64,000 bases of DNA from Anthostomella pinea (taxonomy: Eukaryota > Ascomycota > Sordariomycetes > Xylariales > Xylariaceae). A program made the position numbers and the translations under genes. This document shows, in pieces, positions 34,072-44,015 of this stretch. Location: positions 4,464,001-4,528,000 of the forward strand of contig CAUWAG010000007.1 in the NCBI GenBank assembly GCA_963556695.1, given 5' to 3'. Position 1 is the stretch's first letter. Each line of letters begins with the position of its first letter. The notes under the pieces are model-generated. The model worked only from the letters and a program-made list of their open reading frames with translations, ran no database searches and was not told where the DNA came from.

Positions 34072-35038
34072 TCACAGTGCCTCTCTCCATACATTCACTG
34101 ACTCTCCTCTGATCTGCCAGTTTGCCTCTGGCAGGGGCCTTCTTTGGTTCTCTCGTGGGGCAGAAGAGCCAGGAGGGCCGCGCGGCTGTCCAGGGCCACG
34201 CACAGTTTCTCTGGGTGGTACGGCAGCGGGAAAGTGTCGGCTGTGGAAACAGCCTCCTGAATTCCCCACAATGTGACCACAGCAGCTCCAAGTGAAGGTT
34301 TCGGGTACATAGCGCTGTTCCCACGAGACCAGCGAAGGTACATAGGCTAGGTGCTCGGCGTCTCGGAAGAAGACGGTTCCTGCGTATCTGGTGAGCTCGG
34401 TTCGACGCCAACAGCACTTCCTTGACTAAGGGCTAGGCTTTGGGTGGGAAGAAGGAGTGTCCGATGGGATGGGTGTAGGGAAAGGGGAGGGGAAAGGGGG
34501 GAAAGGGGGGAAAGGGGCCTAAGCAGGGCAAATGCGTACCTGGATGGTGCGTGCAGGCAATCGGCGAATTGTGACTTTCAGTGTACCAGTTCTGACATTT
34601 CCCACAGCGCTGAAGAGGCTGTAAGTCCTGCATGTTGTATCGTTCCTGCAGTTCTTGGGATGTGACATGGCGGCGGGTTCGGTGCGATCTTGCGGATGCT
34701 GCAGGTGTGGTTGGGTCAGGTGTGGTTGGGTGTGTGTCGGCCAACGGTGACAGTGCACTTGGGAGCGAGAGAGGTGTTACCGTGACCAGAGTGCTGGAAT
34801 CGGGCGATGGCGAGTGGATTGGTGCTTCGAGCTGTTCACCATGGGGACGGTTCACGCTCTGTCCGAAGGGGACCGACGCCGTGTCTTTGGGCTTCTTTTC
34901 TTCATCGGTGGGTGTAAGGTCGGCGACAGCATCAGCATCGCCAAGGTGGACGATTTTGGTGATCGGCTGTTGATCGAGTTCGCGCGGAGGGAGCCTGCAC
35001 AGGTCCTGCAACTCCATTTCGAGGCTTTGGTCAGCCAT
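34072..35038 (-). CDS. Zinc-binding motif protein A (CxxC..CxxHPG..CC..GC..H)
   Basis: Two exons (35038-34540 and 34379-34072) are joined by a 160-nt intron with a GTACGC donor and GCAG acceptor, giving 268 aa. The first 120 residues are acidic and Pro/Ser/Thr-rich. Then comes CGKCQNW, followed 12 residues after the second Cys by CTHHPG at the exon junction, and exon 2 supplies WSCCGH and GGCFHSRH. The paired CxxC, CxxH(PG), CC and GC-H positions look like a CHORD-like treble zinc site. A second gene of the same pattern lies at 39325-39983. The C-terminus is Pro/Arg-rich. No function is known to me. The intron contains a homopurine G/A tract (34477-34519, plus strand). The splice model is mine and should be checked. 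Confidence 0.7.
34477..34519 (+). repeat. G/A homopurine tract in intron
   Basis: Repeated GGGGAAAGGGG units form an almost pure purine run on the plus strand, that is, a pyrimidine tract in the transcript of the minus-strand gene. It lies within the intron of zinc-motif protein A and could act as an extended polypyrimidine tract. A G-quadruplex is also possible on the plus strand. Confidence 0.6.
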
Positions 35039-36569
35039 CGCGGAATCAGTTCGATGTGCGCGATGGAAAAGTTGCTCAAAGTTGCTCAGCGGCGATTGAA
35101 ACTTTAGTTGACGGGAGGCGGCGATGGAGACGTCGCCTCAGGTTTGGGTTGCGACGAGCTCAGGTGGCGTGGGTGCACTGAATTGCTGGGTGCGGCGCAT
35201 TGCAACAAGGCTTTGGCAGTGTGCGTGAGGGAAGCCAGGCACCTGGCAACTGGCACGTCACGATGCCAGACGAGTCGAAGTTGGGATGAAAAGAGGCGGC
35301 CAGGTAATGGGACGGTGGAATTTGGAACCTCAGGCGACCAGAATTCAGTTTGCTTGGGAACCAGCACCCCTTATCGTTCCTTTTCACTTCACGATAGCAG
35401 CATAGCCAAAACCATAACCCATAGCAACAGCGAACCTTGCTGCGTCGCAATAACTTAGTTCTTTGCACTGCACTGCTTATCGTCACGTGCCCTCGCCCAT
35501 TGCGTTCAGGTCCTGAATTGCACTGTCGCGGTCGAGTTGGGAGATTGAAGCTGAACAGAGTTCTCAACATCTGCCACCCCTCTTCACTGCAAGTGTGATC
35601 TTTTCAGGGACACTGGAATGGTCCATATAGGCCTCATGGTGGCCAATGGGGCAGCTATACACTCAATTAGCTTCAAGCCATGCGCAAGTATAGGACCGCC
35701 AAGGCGACTGGAAAGGCAGCTCAAAAGACTGCAGTCTTCCCCAGAATAGTGATACGCGCAGTCAAATAGCTGCAAGATCACTGACAGTCAACAACCATGC
35801 TTTTAGAGTCAAGGATGCCTTCAGGTGAGGGACTGGATGTGTGCTTTCAATGGTGTGAGACGATTATGAAAAGAGGGTGAACCGGATGTTGGTGCACGAT
35901 TCTTGACCTGACAGCGTTGAGAACGGGAGCAGAAGATATATGAAGGAGGCTCGATGCGAAAAGCTACACTTAGGGCATGCAAAGAGGTACCAAAGGAGAG
36001 AGGCCCTTAATCTGGTCTGATTCTGGTGAAAGGGAGGTTACCACCAGACCGGACCTGGTAGGTATCAGCTGCACGACCAAGAGTAAGGGGGATTGAAAAG
36101 CAGTCATTAGGTCTGATATGCCGTCAACGCAGAGGATATACCTCAAACCACGTAACCTTATGCTTGAGCGTACTCTCGACCGTCAAAGACTTGTGCTCCG
36201 TGGTCTTGAGTGACATCCGTCCAGAGTTTTGTTCACGTGCTGTAGTAGTCAAGATTGTATTGAACGTCACTTCCTGTCACGTTCAGGAGGAAAGCGATAT
36301 AAGGCGCTAAATGGCCTGACTGTATTGGTTCCGGGTTTACACCAATAGGGAAGCGGTGAGTGAACAATTCGAGGCGGGCTTTGCGTCATCTCTATTAGGA
36401 AAGCAACAAGGTACACAATGTGAGAACGCAAGAGCGGGGAAACATCACAACGGTCCGTTGCCATCAACCCATACACATATCCACACTGCACAGTCAAGCT
36501 TGAATTGATGCGACCCGCACGAGCAAAGCGCAACTCAGTTCCAGTCTCTACATCGATAGACCTGCCACA
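35039..36569. other. Intergenic, no gene supported
   Basis: About 1.5 kb between the divergent zinc-motif gene and carbonic anhydrase. Short frames only, none with a domain. It probably holds both promoters. Confidence 0.4.
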
Positions 36570-37147
36570 ATGCCATCAGACGTGCAGAAGAACCTCCAGG
36601 AGAAGAACGCTGCGTATGCGAAGCAGTTCACTCAAGGTAGCCTCGCGCTTCCCCCTGCCAAGAAATACCTCATTTGTATGTCCCTCCCACGTTCAGAACC
36701 TGTCGCATCATAATATAGAGGAGCCGACACTGACAAGAGCTAGTGACATGTATGGATGCTCGTATCGACCCAGCAGCAGCGTTTGGCATCGACCTGGGTG
36801 ACGCCCACGTCATCCGCAATGCTGGAGGAAGCGCGAGGGATGCGCATCGGTCCATCATCATCTCGCAGCAGTTACTGGGCACCAAGGAGATCCTCCTGAT
36901 CAAACACACCGACTGCGGCATGTTGACCTTCTCGAACGAGGATGCCCACGGTCTGGTAGTGAAGAACCTCGGACCAACAGCAGCGGCCGAGATTGCAAGC
37001 CTGAACTTCCATGCTTTCCCTGACCTGGAAGCTGCCGTGAAGGAAGACGTTGAGACACTGAAGAAAGGAGCGACTGTTGCGGCGGATGTGCCTATCAGCG
37101 GCTGGATCTACGATGTCAAGACTGGCGAGGTCAGTCAAGTCGTCTAG
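36570..37147 (+). CDS. Beta-carbonic anhydrase
   Basis: Two exons (36570-36675 and 36744-37147) around a 68-nt intron give 169 aa. It interconverts CO2 and bicarbonate in the cytosol. Zinc ligands are visible: the Cys of TCMDARID (with the Asp-Arg dyad) and the His and Cys of KHTDCGM. The segment AHVIRNAGG is the usual dimer/active-site loop. Length fits the short fungal/bacterial beta class. There is no targeting peptide. The frame is clean. Confidence 0.9.
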
Positions 37148-37980
37148 TGGACCTTGTCACTTGTCACATGGATGGTCGGTGGTTATCGATGTTAAGCTTC
37201 AATCGAGGCCAAATGCTACGATCTGAGATGGATTATCGGCCAAGTGGATGTCTATCTACATCACATTTTGGCGAACAATACTCCCTATCTTCTCCTTCGT
37301 GACCCTTTGGCTACGATGCCACAGATGCTTCAGACTAAGGGGAACAAGCGGTACCTGCTCGGAAATATCAACAGTGCCTGACAAGAAACCCCAACGGTCA
37401 TACACAATAGACCCCGATTGTGGCAGCACTCATTCACCGGGGCCGCTGAGTGGTGCTTATGGGGTACTGTTGCTGAATAACGACTACCATATTGACATGC
37501 ATACTCCGCGTGGGCGCTTGAAGATCGAAAAGACAGTTGCGATTTTGCACCAAAGGAAGATGCTGCCAAAACCACGACGTTGCGGCTCTAGGCATCCGAC
37601 AAGCTCACAGAACTTCAGGTCATTAGTAAGCCATGCTGGACTTCCCCTGGGATTCTCTACAAGTAGAGAAAGTCGATTGGAATTAAGACTTCCCTTTTCG
37701 GGCTCTGTGAGCGAAAGTTCAACCGGCGTTGTGCATCTCCGCGGTAGCATGAGTTAGGTAAGCATGTCGTCGAAAGGCGCGCATCGTATGGAATGTGCAC
37801 CTGAAGTCTAATTGACTTCTGCCGTCGCTAGTCCAGACCATGTAATACTTTCCTTGGGAAACAGAGGTGAGTAGTACCGGTATGTTTTAGAATCATTCTT
37901 AAGCCAAGGCCTTACTAATGCCAGGCGCAGGCAATCTCGACACCAGCTGTCATCTACCAAGTATATAAAGCGAAGCTGCA
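37148..37980. other. Intergenic; one 169-codon frame of doubtful status
   Basis: A plus-strand frame at 37248-37757 is open but has no recognisable motif. Its Arg/Ser-rich composition looks like a chance ORF. No other signal was seen. Confidence 0.35.
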
Positions 37981-39282
37981 ATGCCGCTCAATCGAACTAT
38001 GAGCCAGATACCATCAGAATCTACTCTTAAGGGGCCAGATCATGCACTTCAAGACCCTCGAGCCCATTACTTCATCCCATCATTCAAAATGCAGCCCGCG
38101 TCAGTTGGTCACCTCGTCACAGACGGCGTGCGCATCTTCTACCGCCACGCTGGCGAAGAGGATGCCCCTGTTCTCCTGCTCCTCCATGGCTTCCCGTCTT
38201 CGTCCTTCATGTTCCGCAATCTGATACCCCTTCTGGGGAAGACATACATGGTCATCGCTCCAGCCTCCAGACCTACCGGGATTCGGCTTCACAGAAGTGC
38301 CCAAGGAGCACAACTACCAGTACACCTTTGCAAGCTTCGCCAAGACGATTGAAGCCTTTGTCGATACATTTATGCTTGATATCGGGCACTCCGCACTCTA
38401 TATTTTCGACTACTGTTGCATCACATGACTGCCACGTGATGCGTGACGTATCCACAGATACCTAACATCACTTCTCCTCACAACTCCATTAGCTACCTAG
38501 CTGGAGACCAAGAGTCAAGACCTATACACACTCGAATGGCTCCAAGTTGCTCAATATATCCCTGCTAGATCTCCTGAACCACTTGCTGTTCCCCGTGTCT
38601 TCTGGTCCCATTACAACTACGGCGCGCCCACCGGACTTCGGCTTGCGCTCAATCGACCCGAGACAGTGACTGCCATCATCACCCAGAATGGCAACGCATA
38701 CGTGGAAGGCTTCGGCCCTGGGGGAGGAGTTCTGGGCGCCACTCAAGAAGTTACTGGGTAAGTAAGCGGCAGTACTGCAGACCGTGATGCCCTTCGTCGT
38801 GCTCTGACATTCGAAATGACCAAGGGGCAATACGTCAACGGCTCGCCACACCCGGCCTTTAATCGAGCCTGAGACCTACCACCTGAATCAGGCATTGATG
38901 GACCGCCCAGGGAACAAGGAGATCCAGTTAGGTATCTTCTACGACTACCGCACCAACGTCGACCTGTACCCCGATTTCCAAGAGTTCTTCCGCTCCTCCG
39001 GTGTCCCCGGTCCTAGCTGTGTGGGGGAAGAGTGACGAAATCTTCATTTCGCCCGGGGCTGAGGCTTACAAGAAAGGCGCGCAGGACTTTGAGCTGCATT
39101 TCTTAGATGCGGGTCATTTCGCACTGGAGACCAACGAAGTGTTGATGACTGGCTTTATTGATCGTTTCTTGAAGAAGCACAAAGAAGCCAGTTCGACCAG
39201 TGCTGCTTGCTGTCCTCGTACCCCAAGACCGTCTTCTTCGACAGGCGCATCAGCGACAGCCCGTGCTCCTACCAGTGAATAG
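37981..39282 (+). pseudogene. Alpha/beta-hydrolase (epoxide-hydrolase/dehalogenase-like), broken
   Basis: The N-terminal part has the oxyanion-hole HGFPSSSFMFRNLIPLL segment typical of epoxide hydrolase or haloalkane dehalogenase relatives. Downstream parts continue the fold: the PGFGFTE region, ALNRPETV cap region, NGSPHP, the acid region LAVWGKSDEIF and catalytic His region DAGHFALET. They sit in changing frames. Breaks inferred from frame continuity are a 7-nt tandem repeat at 38264-38270, an extra base near 38717, an extra base and tandem GTAA near 38752-38765, one near 38858 and one near 39006. A 202-bp solo-LTR-like insertion lies at 38414-38615. The nucleophile elbow (Asp or Ser) is not clearly readable. 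It is not functional. Confidence 0.8.
38414..38615. mobile_element. Solo LTR-like insertion (202 bp)
   Basis: The segment begins TGTTGCATC and ends CCATTACA, so its termini are TGT..ACA. It is flanked on both sides by the same 5-bp word ACTAC (38409-38413 and 38616-38620). A 5-bp duplication with TG..CA ends is the signature of an LTR retrotransposon, and the lack of an internal region suggests a solo LTR left by recombination. A CAATATATCC word near 38545 could be a TATA-type element. Removing the segment and one ACTAC restores frame continuity in the hydrolase relic. Confidence 0.75.
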
Positions 39283-39324
39283 CGAGCACCAAGCGCGTTC
39301 GCTTTCCAAAAGCTTGGCAACACA

Positions 39325-39983
39325 TCACGAGCAAGACTTCACCACTTGATAGAGTCCCAATCGCTCTGCTCGTGCTTTCCAACCTTGCAACCCGGGGTGC
39401 AGGGGATGGATGTTCAGACAGCATGTCCACTGCTCCAAGTCCGCCACGTCTTCACCTTTCCAGTTGACTCCACTGTAGATGTGTTCCTCAAAGACACCTG
39501 TGCATGTCAAAGACCATTAGTCTTGGACATGGGATAAAGGGCTGGCTGGTATGGGTTTCCTCTCACCTGGATGGTAGCCGCACGAATGCTCATCGTCCGA
39601 CGTCTTGTCGAAGACGCCACGGCAGTTCTGGCAATCTCCCTGGTTGGGTCGTCCGACGGTGAATGTGTCTTCGGACACAACTTTCGGTGCTTGAATGTTG
39701 CAGTTGCCCGGGCCGGAATTTATATCCCAGAATGCGTCATTGCAAGCAGCATCGTTGTGCTGCGGACAGTTAGTGACATAACTATGTGTGCCCGCTGAGG
39801 AGGGAGATGGCATACCAAATGCATGGACTCAATGATGTCGACGTACAGAGCCTCCATCAAGCTCTTGTCTTCCTCTGCAATGTTCAGCTTCTTGAACTGC
39901 TCCTGGATATCGCCATCGGCGCTTGCAAGGATGGCTCGCTTCGCAGTGGCAAAATCCTGGAAAGATTTCTCGAGGTCGTTCAT
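39325..39983 (-). CDS. Zinc-binding motif protein B (paralog of protein A)
   Basis: Three exons (39983-39816, 39759-39567 and 39497-39325) are joined by introns of 56 nt (GTATGC donor, CTAAC branch) and 69 nt, giving 177 aa. The N-terminus is a charged helix of about 55 residues. The zinc pattern follows: CQNCRG, CGYHPG 13 residues after the second Cys, then WTCC in exon 3. The expected GCKVGKH and DWDSIKW segment is present just after, but in another frame ending at 39339. Thus a one-base frameshift or sequencing error near 39400-39420 changes the C-terminus. The motif order matches the gene at 34072-35038. Coding-like stretches further upstream (40004-40130 and 40161-40289, minus strand) may be 5' exons. 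The gene is divergent from the RNA ligase gene. Confidence 0.6.
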
Positions 39984-40353
39984 CTTGGGCACAGTGGTTT
40001 ATCAGCAACGTGCGACAGGAAACAGTTGTTGCTTGACGTTGAGGTATTTGGGAATCCACAGGATGAACGGTTGTCCGACGAAGCTGACTGGCTCATCGTT
40101 GCGCCGGAGCAACGTCCTACGGTTGGCCATAGCGCCATCAAGTTGGCCGCCTGAGGCATCTCAGGGGGTGCCGGCGGTAGTGCAGCCAAACCGAACCACA
40201 TATTTTCCCACCTTCCTGCCGTGCACTTTTTCACCAGATCGCTGAACGTACTGGATGATCTTCTCCTGCGCCACCTTGTTCCCATCCATTTTGTAAATCG
40301 CCGATCTATAGCATCGCATCACCATCCAGTACCTGATCCTTGACGATATCACC

Positions 40354-42025
40354 ATGTCGAACTTCACAGATCCCGACGCGTCTCCTCGAGCGCTTCTTGA
40401 CGTAAGATCCTCCCCCATGGATATCGCTCTTTCAGGTCCCTCTACCGCTGGTCCCTCTACCTCTGGTCCCTCTACCGCAGGTCCTCCTTCGAGTCAAGCT
40501 GCTCCCCCGCGACGACGCCTGGTAACCATCCGGCGGATCGCCAGCGTCCACCCCATCCGGGGCGGCTCAAGCCACGATGTCGTCATGGTGGACTGTTGGA
40601 GTGTGGTAGCAAAGAAGCACGAAGAGTATAAAGCCGGCGATCTGGTTGTCTTCTTCGAAATCGATAGCTTCCTACCAGACACTACGTACTTCTGGGAGTA
40701 CGTAGCCACGAGCAACCTCAAGATGGACGGAAAAGAAGGCTTTCTCGTGAAGACTTGCATGGTGGACAAGCACGTGTCGCAAGGCCTGATCTTCAAGATG
40801 ACGCGCTTTCTTCCCATCCAAGAAATGTACGACGAGCTGGTGCATAAATGGGGAAAGGCATTGGCTACAAACCAGATCATGGAACGATCGTTCGAAGACC
40901 TGCTGGAAGTGAAGAAGTACGAGGTCAGTAAAATTATGTTTCAATTTGGGTTCTTCGGCAGCCTGGGTCTATCTCTCCTGAGCCAGTCTGCGCTACACTA
41001 AACCCTCATAAGTCTCCGTACACGACCCTTCCAGCAAACCATGGGAGATTTACCAAATCGGAATAAGCAGTCGGATCTTTATTTGCCATGCTTGACGCTT
41101 ATTCTAGCGTGCTTATTCTAGTATTTCTAACCATCCCACTGGCTATCTGGAGTCTTGCCAACATGCGCGTACGGAGACTTATGAGGGCTGAGTGTATCTA
41201 CTTCGACATGACAACCAAGCCCCTTCCCAAAAACTGTCAAAGAACACAGTCCACTAACTAGAGATCTCTGACCAGGTGGAAGTCGGCCGTCCCTCGGGAC
41301 CTCCTGCACTTGGCCGTGCGCCCGTCTTCTTTCCTCAGCCCGGATGCATCCGCGCCCAGAACATGCCTGAGCTGTTCGACAAGCACGGCGAAGACCTCTT
41401 CCAAGTCACGGAGAAGCTGGACGGATGGCCGATGTCGATCTACACCGTACAGAAGTCATCGCAGTGGTACACTGCATTGCCGGCCTTGGACGAAGGCCTG
41501 CAGACTATCGGGTCTGCCCGTGTTGGCGTTTGCAGCCGAGCGAGAGAACTGGCCGACCATCCGGACTCATTGTACTGGCAAGTCGCACAGCATCATGGCA
41601 TCCTTCGTCGAATCAACGACATCCCGAGAATTCGCCAGGTCAGCAGAAACCTCATGGTCCAAGGCGAGCTGTGTGGCTCGAGCATTCTGAACAACACCAT
41701 GGGTTTCCCCCGTGGCAGTCACAAGTTCTACGTCTTTGGCATTTTCGATATCGATCAACAAATGTACCTCCGTGCTGACCTAACGTTCGACATATGCAAG
41801 AAGCTCGGATGGGACCACGCCCCGATCATCAAGCATCGGACGACCCTCAATGACTTCGCCAAGGACATCGATGATTTGCTGGACAAGGCCGAAGGCACGG
41901 GCACCCAAGGACAGACCAGGGAGGGCCTCATATTCAAAGGTCTGAATGTGAACCTCACCTTCAAGATCATCTCAAACTCCTGGCTGATTAAGGTGGACAA
42001 AAGCTACGGTCCTGGGGCGGCATAA
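40354..42025 (+). CDS. DRB0094-type ATP-dependent RNA ligase
   Basis: Two exons (40354-40923 and 41276-42025) give 439 aa, and the 352-nt intron carries a MITE. The N-terminal domain (about 50-180) resembles the OB-fold module of the Deinococcus RNA ligase family. The nucleotidyltransferase domain follows: motif I is EKLDGWPM (Lys nucleophile), then QGELCG, motif IIIa KFYVFGIFD, motif IV EGLIFKG and motif [12 protein letters not shown]. All the catalytic lysines and glutamates expected of covalent nucleotidyltransferases are visible. It would seal RNA nicks or breaks using [22 protein letters not shown] repeat precedes the OB-fold. The gene is divergent from zinc-motif protein B. Confidence 0.85.
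40996..41194. mobile_element. MITE family B, copy inside RNA-ligase intron (199 bp)
   Basis: Inverted termini share CCCTCATAAGTCTCCGTAC with the 25.3-kb copy, and TA duplications lie at 40994-40995 and 41195-41196. It lies wholly inside the intron 40924-41275. Removing the element and one TA leaves about 151 nt of intron with its donor (GTCAGT) and branch site (CCACTAAC) untouched. Confidence 0.85.
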
Positions 42026-43172
42026 AAGGGGACCCCATTCCCTGTGGCACACGCTCTCCCACCTATCCACGATCAGACACCAACTCGATACCTGGGCTTC
42101 AGGAACCGACGACGTTTTCTCGAGCTTTTATGTGCTATTTGGCCTCCCAGATTGCACCGTGGTGGTGCTCAGTAAACTCATTGACCACCTGATTCACTGC
42201 CTCATATACCGACCATTCCTCCCCATCCATGAGCTTGGATCGACACACCTCGCAGAATTCGCAGTCGTTACAGAAGTCGCAAGAGCCTTGGAAGACTTGG
42301 GTCCTGGTTGGAGGAGGGTCCATACATTGCCTTTGGAGTTGGAGATGACTGGTAGGCTCCGCCAGGTGGCCTCTGGCTCGGAGTTGTCGTGGAGCTTTTG
42401 AAGATTGGTGAATGGGTTCGTCTCAGGCTGCAACTTGGTGTACCAGAGAGAAGGATTCCGCGCTACTTCAAGGGCATTCGACCGAGAATCGTAACGACAA
42501 TGTCGAGCACCGCCATCTGCTGGTCGGCTTACTCTTACGAGGCTTTGAAGTAAGCAAGACCTCTCTTTCCCAGATGACTGTGCTTCATTTGGGCCCCTTT
42601 ACTAATGTTGTATCACAGGCTTAATTCATTCGAAATAATGCATCTTCGTGATGGCATTGAATACGTGAGCCAGTCTCGACAAGGCCTGCCACGTGGAAGC
42701 CCGGATACTCCGCCCCTGGTTTTTGCTTTTAGTGCTCATCATTCCTTGCTTCCTCAACCTAGGTAGACACTAATTCATGAGAGCAATGAGAACCAGAGTC
42801 TGATTCTTGTTCTTGCACTCCGGGGTTTCATCGTGAAAGACTTAACATTGGTGGTGTATCAAGTCAACAAACCCCTCCTCGTTTACCCACCAACAGAGCC
42901 ACACAGGAGTCCCGCCAATGTCGTCACCATGCACTTGGGGAGAATTGATATCGTCCAGCAGAACAATCCGCTTGGTCAGATCATCATGTCTTTCACTACC
43001 TTGGTTGGCGTCATGAGATCCAGCAACCCCAACATGAAGATCGTGGTGAAAGTGTGTTGTGACACCGTAGACCTGCTCTTTTCGTCTCTGCACAAGCAGA
43101 CCTCAAAGCATGCTACAAGACCTGGTTCTCTGCTCCTCCCCTTCCCATCCTTCCCCTCATAGACCCCTATCC
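42026..43172. other. Intergenic with a possible minus-strand gene remnant
   Basis: On the minus strand a stretch from about 42480 to 42340 ([24 protein letters not shown]) is followed, in another frame, by 42323-42135, which encodes a cysteine-rich segment [13 protein letters not shown] and a Glu-rich helix. Together they look like one small zinc-binding protein whose exons or frames I could not join with confidence. It may be a broken gene. Confidence 0.35.
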
Positions 43173-43400
43173 CTATTTCTTCCCCTGCCAAGCCTTGTAT
43201 TTCGCATCCAGCTTGCCGGCCTCCCTCTCCAGCCTGTTACGTACAATAGGCCATTCAGTGTAGGTGGCCTTACCCACGTCCGGGATCTCGAAGTGGACTC
43301 GTCGTCGGGGCGCCTCTGCATTGCCCCCACCCTGTGCTTTCTTGCTGTTGTCTCCGGCCTTGGGTGGGGCCTTGCGGCTGGTTGTGGTGTTGTTATCCAT
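43173..43400 (-). CDS. Possible 75-aa hypothetical protein
   Basis: This is a small basic and acidic soluble ORF. The N-terminal 30 residues are Asn/Thr/Lys-rich, followed by RRVHFEIPDVG and a helical RNRLEREAGKLDAKYKAW segment that looks conserved in style. There is no membrane helix and no recognised domain. It could be the last exon of a longer gene. Low confidence. Confidence 0.35.
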   Translation of the reverse strand: MDNNTTTSRKAPPKAGDNSKKAQGGGNAEAPRRRVHFEIPDVGKATYTEWPIVRNRLEREAGKLDAKYKAWQGKK

Positions 43401-44015
43401 CTTCTGCCAGTGTGCGTCAGTCTTTGATACTAGGTACCGAAAGGTAGACGTGATCTGAAGTGCATGGTACTGGGACTTACGTCAGGAGTTGTGGGCTGTG
43501 GGCAGCTCTGGAGTGTTGTCTGCTCGTGTAGGGCGGGATCAACTGTGGAGGGACAAGACGAAGAACAGATGAGGGAGTGCTGTAGCCGAGAAGGATGATG
43601 TTCGCATGCGCACTTAAGAGGTAGTTGGTGGAAAAGGGTGTCCGGATGGAAAAGGGTGTCCAAGTGGTGGTGGAAGGGCTTGCTTCAATCCGTTCGGAGA
43701 CCTTCATGTCAACTCCAATCACTTCGAGTATGAATGACCGTCTGCGAAGCCTGCCCATTTCCCCTGGTATCGATGCTGGTCATCACAATGGCGATGCATG
43801 ATGAAGTCTGGTACAATGCACTTATAGTTGGACACCATTCCAGGATGGTCAATGTCTGCTAGGATTCACCGCCGTCAATGAAAGACTCGGTCACTCAACA
43901 ACAGTGGTATTCTTAGTAAAATGCCCAACACGACGCTCAACCCGAATTGAAAGCTCACATTGATGCAGCAGATGCAAGCCTCAACTCCATGCCCATTGAA
44001 ATCACAGCTAGGACC

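Noticed and set aside
37248..37757. A 169-codon plus-strand ORF between carbonic anhydrase and the hydrolase relic
   Set aside because: No motif, signal peptide or conserved style was seen, and the composition looks like random sequence. It was kept only as a note.
39760..39815. A 34-nt intron in zinc-motif protein B (ending at the first AG)
   Set aside because: A 56-nt alternative with a CTAAC branch site 14 nt before its AG and an in-frame junction is far better.
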